Below, piece by piece: positions 61,873 through 64,000 of a DNA stretch of 64,000 bases. This stretch comes from Sphingomonadales bacterium (GTDB taxonomy: Bacteria; Pseudomonadota; Alphaproteobacteria; Sphingomonadales; Sphingomonadaceae): the NCBI GenBank assembly GCA_009995225.1, contig JAACPW010000009.1, forward strand, positions 62,001 to 126,000, written 5' to 3'. The notes below the pieces were generated by a model. It ran no database searches and was not told the DNA's origin. It saw only the letters and a program-made list of their open reading frames with translations. Position 1 is the stretch's first letter. The number at the start of each line of letters is the position of its first letter. The position numbers and the translations under genes were made by a program.

Positions 61873-63003
61873 TTATTTGACCTCGGCCGGCTCGCTTGTG
61901 CCATCTGGCAACGTGATGTTGCTGAAAGTGACAGTGCCGGTGCGGCCCTTGCGGATGATCTCCTGGAATTTTGTTTCTCGCTCTTTCAGCAGCGCGGCCA
62001 TGCTTTGCGGGATGCGGAAACTGGTGGAGACGCCGTTCGACGTAATGTTCTGATAGGTCGGTTCGCGCACGCCGCCTTCCAGATCCGCGATATCGCGTTC
62101 GTTGATGACGGGGTCTGCACCGCTCGTCTTGGTCAGCAACACGGTGGTGTTTTCATCGGCAAAGCGGCTGAGGTGCGCGCGCAGGTCTTTTTCAAAGTCG
62201 GGAAAGAAAAACGGTGCCACTTCGCGATAATGTTCGGACACCTGTAGCGTGTTTGATTGTTCCTGGGTGCCGCGCAGCGAATTCACAAAATCCCCTGCAC
62301 CGCGGATCAGCAATCGGGCAACATTGTCGGCGTTGAAAGCCTCACGCTGAAGCGAAGGGCCGCCGATCTCACCGCGCCAGAAGCCATAGATGACAATCGG
62401 ATCCTCCCAGTGACGATAAACGATCTTCTCGCGGATATCGCGCGGGGAGAGCTTGATCCCCTCCACCGTGATGAAGCGCGCATCATCAAGCGGCACTCCG
62501 TCCACCTTGATTTCGCGCGGCTGGCGGACAGGCCAGGCATTGGCAATCTGCTCGACCAGCGCGACATTGTGAAGGTTGATCCAATAGGCGAGCTGTTCAT
62601 TGCGAGAAAGTGCTTGAATGTCAACGATATCTGCTGTCTTCTCCAAATCCTTGCGGTATTCGGTAAAGCTTGCGATCACATCGCTATCGAGGAAACTGAA
62701 CATCACCCGCGTACCTTCTAGGCGGTAGCGCGAAACATGCCCATATTGCCGGCGGGTGCCGAAGCTCGGGTCAGGGCGACCAGCGCCTTCGCGCAAGGAC
62801 GGACCCATGGAAATCACGATGCTTTTCATCGCCTCGTCCCAGATGCCATAGTCGATCTTGTCGTTGTTCGGGCTCTGGGATGGCGCGAAGGTGGCAAGCG
62901 TATCGTCGGTCGGCGCGGTCTGCGCGTGTGCGGGAACGGCCATTGCGAAAGCGAAGCTGGCGAGCAGGGCGGGGCGAGCAAGGCGCGAGGGCAGGAATGG
63001 CAT
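61873..63003 (-). CDS. DUF547 secreted protein, copy 2
   Basis: About 376 residues: signal peptide MPFLPSRLARPALLASFAFA ending AHAQ; then DUF547 with IQALSRNEQLAYWINLHNVA, DIREKIVYRHWEDPIVIYGF and GDFVNSLRGTQEQ. It aligns with copy 1 throughout; copy 1 is diverged and has a different C-terminus (Cys-rich part CSEAIGYSACDLM). An ATG at 63024 would add seven residues. No known enzyme motif. Confidence 0.87.
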   Translation of the reverse strand: MPFLPSRLARPALLASFAFAMAVPAHAQTAPTDDTLATFAPSQSPNNDKIDYGIWDEAMKSIVISMGPSLREGAGRPDPSFGTRRQYGHVSRYRLEGTRVMFSFLDSDVIASFTEYRKDLEKTADIVDIQALSRNEQLAYWINLHNVALVEQIANAWPVRQPREIKVDGVPLDDARFITVEGIKLSPRDIREKIVYRHWEDPIVIYGFWRGEIGGPSLQREAFNADNVARLLIRGAGDFVNSLRGTQEQSNTLQVSEHYREVAPFFFPDFEKDLRAHLSRFADENTTVLLTKTSGADPVINERDIADLEGGVREPTYQNITSNGVSTSFRIPQSMAALLKERETKFQEIIRKGRTGTVTFSNITLPDGTSEPAEVK

Positions 63004-63296
63004 GAGATGGGTGTTTCCTGTCATGGCAGGCGTCCCGGCGGGGGCACCTGACGGGGGTAGAGAAACCGTCTGAAGGCGGCAAGACGGGGCCTGGGCTGGG
63101 CCAGACCGAACCTGATTTCGGCAGGGCCTGTAATATTACTGACATCCCTAGCACCAATTGATTGCAAGATGTTGTCAGCAATCGACTTGCATCGGCTTTT
63201 GGTCGAAGCGCGAGGCCGTTGGTCAACCGGCCAAAACAACAAAGGGGACGAACCGTGCCGATCCGCCCCCTTTCATCGCATGCCATCGCCTGATGC

Positions 63297-63839
63297 CTAT
63301 TTGGGTGCGAGGACCATCAGCATCTGACGGCCTTCCAGCCGGGGGAAAGCTTCAACCTTGGCGACTTCGGCGACGTCTTCCTGCACCTTCTTCAGCAGAT
63401 CCATGCCGAGGTGCTGGTGCGCCATTTCGCGGCCACGAAAACGCAGGGTGATCTTCACCTTGTCGCCGTTGTCGATGAACTTGGTGACGTTGCGCATCTT
63501 CACATCATAATCATGCGTGTCGATGTTCGGACGCATCTTTACTTCCTTGATGTCCTGGGTCTTCTGCGTCTTGCGCGCCAGGTTGGCCTTTTTCTGCGCT
63601 TCGTAGCGGAATTTGCCTACATCGAGGTACTTGCACACCGGCGGGTCCGCGTTGGGGGACACTTCGACGAGGTTCAGGCCCTTTTCGTTGGCCTGCTCAA
63701 TCGCTTCGCGGGTGAACATCACGCCAAGGTTTTCGCCTTCGTCATCGATGACGCGGACCTTGGGTACGTTGATCATGGTATCAAACCGAGGGCCGCTTTT
63801 TACGGGCGGGGCCATCGAGCGCCGGGGTGGACGTGATAT
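63297..63839 (-). CDS. infC: Translation initiation factor IF-3, AUA start proposed
   Basis: 180 residues if read from ATA at 63839. AGGAG lies 8 bases before it, and the eight residues between (SRPPRRS, then [11 protein letters not shown]) give the short basic leader seen in sphingomonad IF-3. The first ATG at 63815 has no ribosome site. Hallmarks: [50 protein letters not shown] and the ending [11 protein letters not shown] rare start codon is known for E. coli infC (AUU), where it mediates IF-3 self-control. Confidence 0.93.
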   Translation of the reverse strand: MSRPPRRSMAPPVKSGPRFDTMINVPKVRVIDDEGENLGVMFTREAIEQANEKGLNLVEVSPNADPPVCKYLDVGKFRYEAQKKANLARKTQKTQDIKEVKMRPNIDTHDYDVKMRNVTKFIDNGDKVKITLRFRGREMAHQHLGMDLLKKVQEDVAEVAKVEAFPRLEGRQMLMVLAPK

Positions 63840-63913
63840 GGGGTGTTCTCCTGTCGTTGCTTACGTAATGGGCGCTCCATAGTGCGAAACGCATCTGGGC
63901 GCTAGGTGGAGTC

Positions 63914-64000
63914 TTACGCAGCCGCCTGCCACAAAGGAAACCGCGCGATCTGACCGCGTGCGGGCATCAGCGCTTCGATCCGGAAGGCGGGTTGCAGGGC
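63914..64000 (-). CDS. C-terminal end of an unidentified gene (partial)
   Basis: Reading leftward, the frame enters from beyond the window and ends with TAA at 63914. The last 28 residues include ALQPAFRIEALMPARG and end RFPLWQAAA. It may share the transcript with infC, whose start is 75 bases after this stop. Not enough sequence to assign a family. Confidence 0.5.
   Translation of the reverse strand, partial: ALQPAFRIEALMPARGQIARFPLWQAAA

Overview
The window is GC-rich chromosomal DNA of an alphaproteobacterium, most likely a sphingomonad of the Erythrobacteraceae type. The supporting signs are a crtY-crtI-crtB carotenoid operon, SspB and YbgC-TolQRAB-Pal blocks, many TGATG/ATGA gene overlaps, and dispersed palindromes whose translations contain the HPELVSGS, LKQVQHD and ALSLSKG peptides that are common in sphingomonad genomes. 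No rRNA, tRNA, CRISPR array, integrase, transposase or phage structural gene was seen.

Left part (1-24500). A cut-off SDR gene is followed by a phosphorus-scavenging operon behind a Pho-box-like site: TonB-dependent receptor, beta-propeller phytase and PhoX phosphatase, with a GDT1-like membrane protein after them. Then come dps with a strong terminator, pgl, a Nudix hydrolase, dinB and a Bcr/CflA efflux pump. A two-subunit biotin-dependent acyl-CoA carboxylase follows, with a palindromic repeat between its genes. The carotenoid operon (minus strand) has two unrelated genes, a LOG-type nucleotide hydrolase and a small secreted protein, locked between crtI and crtB by 4-base overlaps. An exported amidohydrolase, an NTF2-like secreted protein, thiC under a TPP riboswitch, and a diguanylate cyclase complete this part.

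Accessory patch (24500-27300). This is the only region that differs in composition from the rest. It holds an AT-richer two-gene module (a PIN-domain nuclease and a 249-residue partner of unknown family, with its own promoter and a near-perfect Shine-Dalgarno). Next to it is an AbrB-type antitoxin/Doc toxin cassette, flanked on one side by an intact UPF0178 (YaiI) gene and on the other by a relic of the 3' end of the same kind of gene.

Middle (27300-47000). Stress and housekeeping genes: a cold-shock protein, an HPF/RaiA-like factor, a photolyase-like flavoprotein with reversed domain order, a fasciclin lipoprotein, an S41 protease, PEBP, SWIB, a cupin/DoxX/DUF3253 operon, a dipeptidase, a small-membrane-protein/DUF2945 cluster and dapD. 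A lipid-catabolism cluster follows: an APH-like kinase plus an ACAD10/11-type dehydrogenase encoded as separate genes with an alcohol dehydrogenase between them, a GPH-type transporter, and a divergent pair of acyl-CoA dehydrogenases with an SDR.

Right part (47000-64000). gmk, sspB, the histidine genes hisB-hisH-hisA-(small membrane protein)-hisF-hisE, a HIT hydrolase, ybgC-tolQ-tolR-tolA-tolB-pal, a J-domain protein, a rhomboid protease, a DASS anion transporter, two tandem DUF547 proteins, and infC, which appears to start at an AUA codon. The last bases carry the end of a further unidentified gene.
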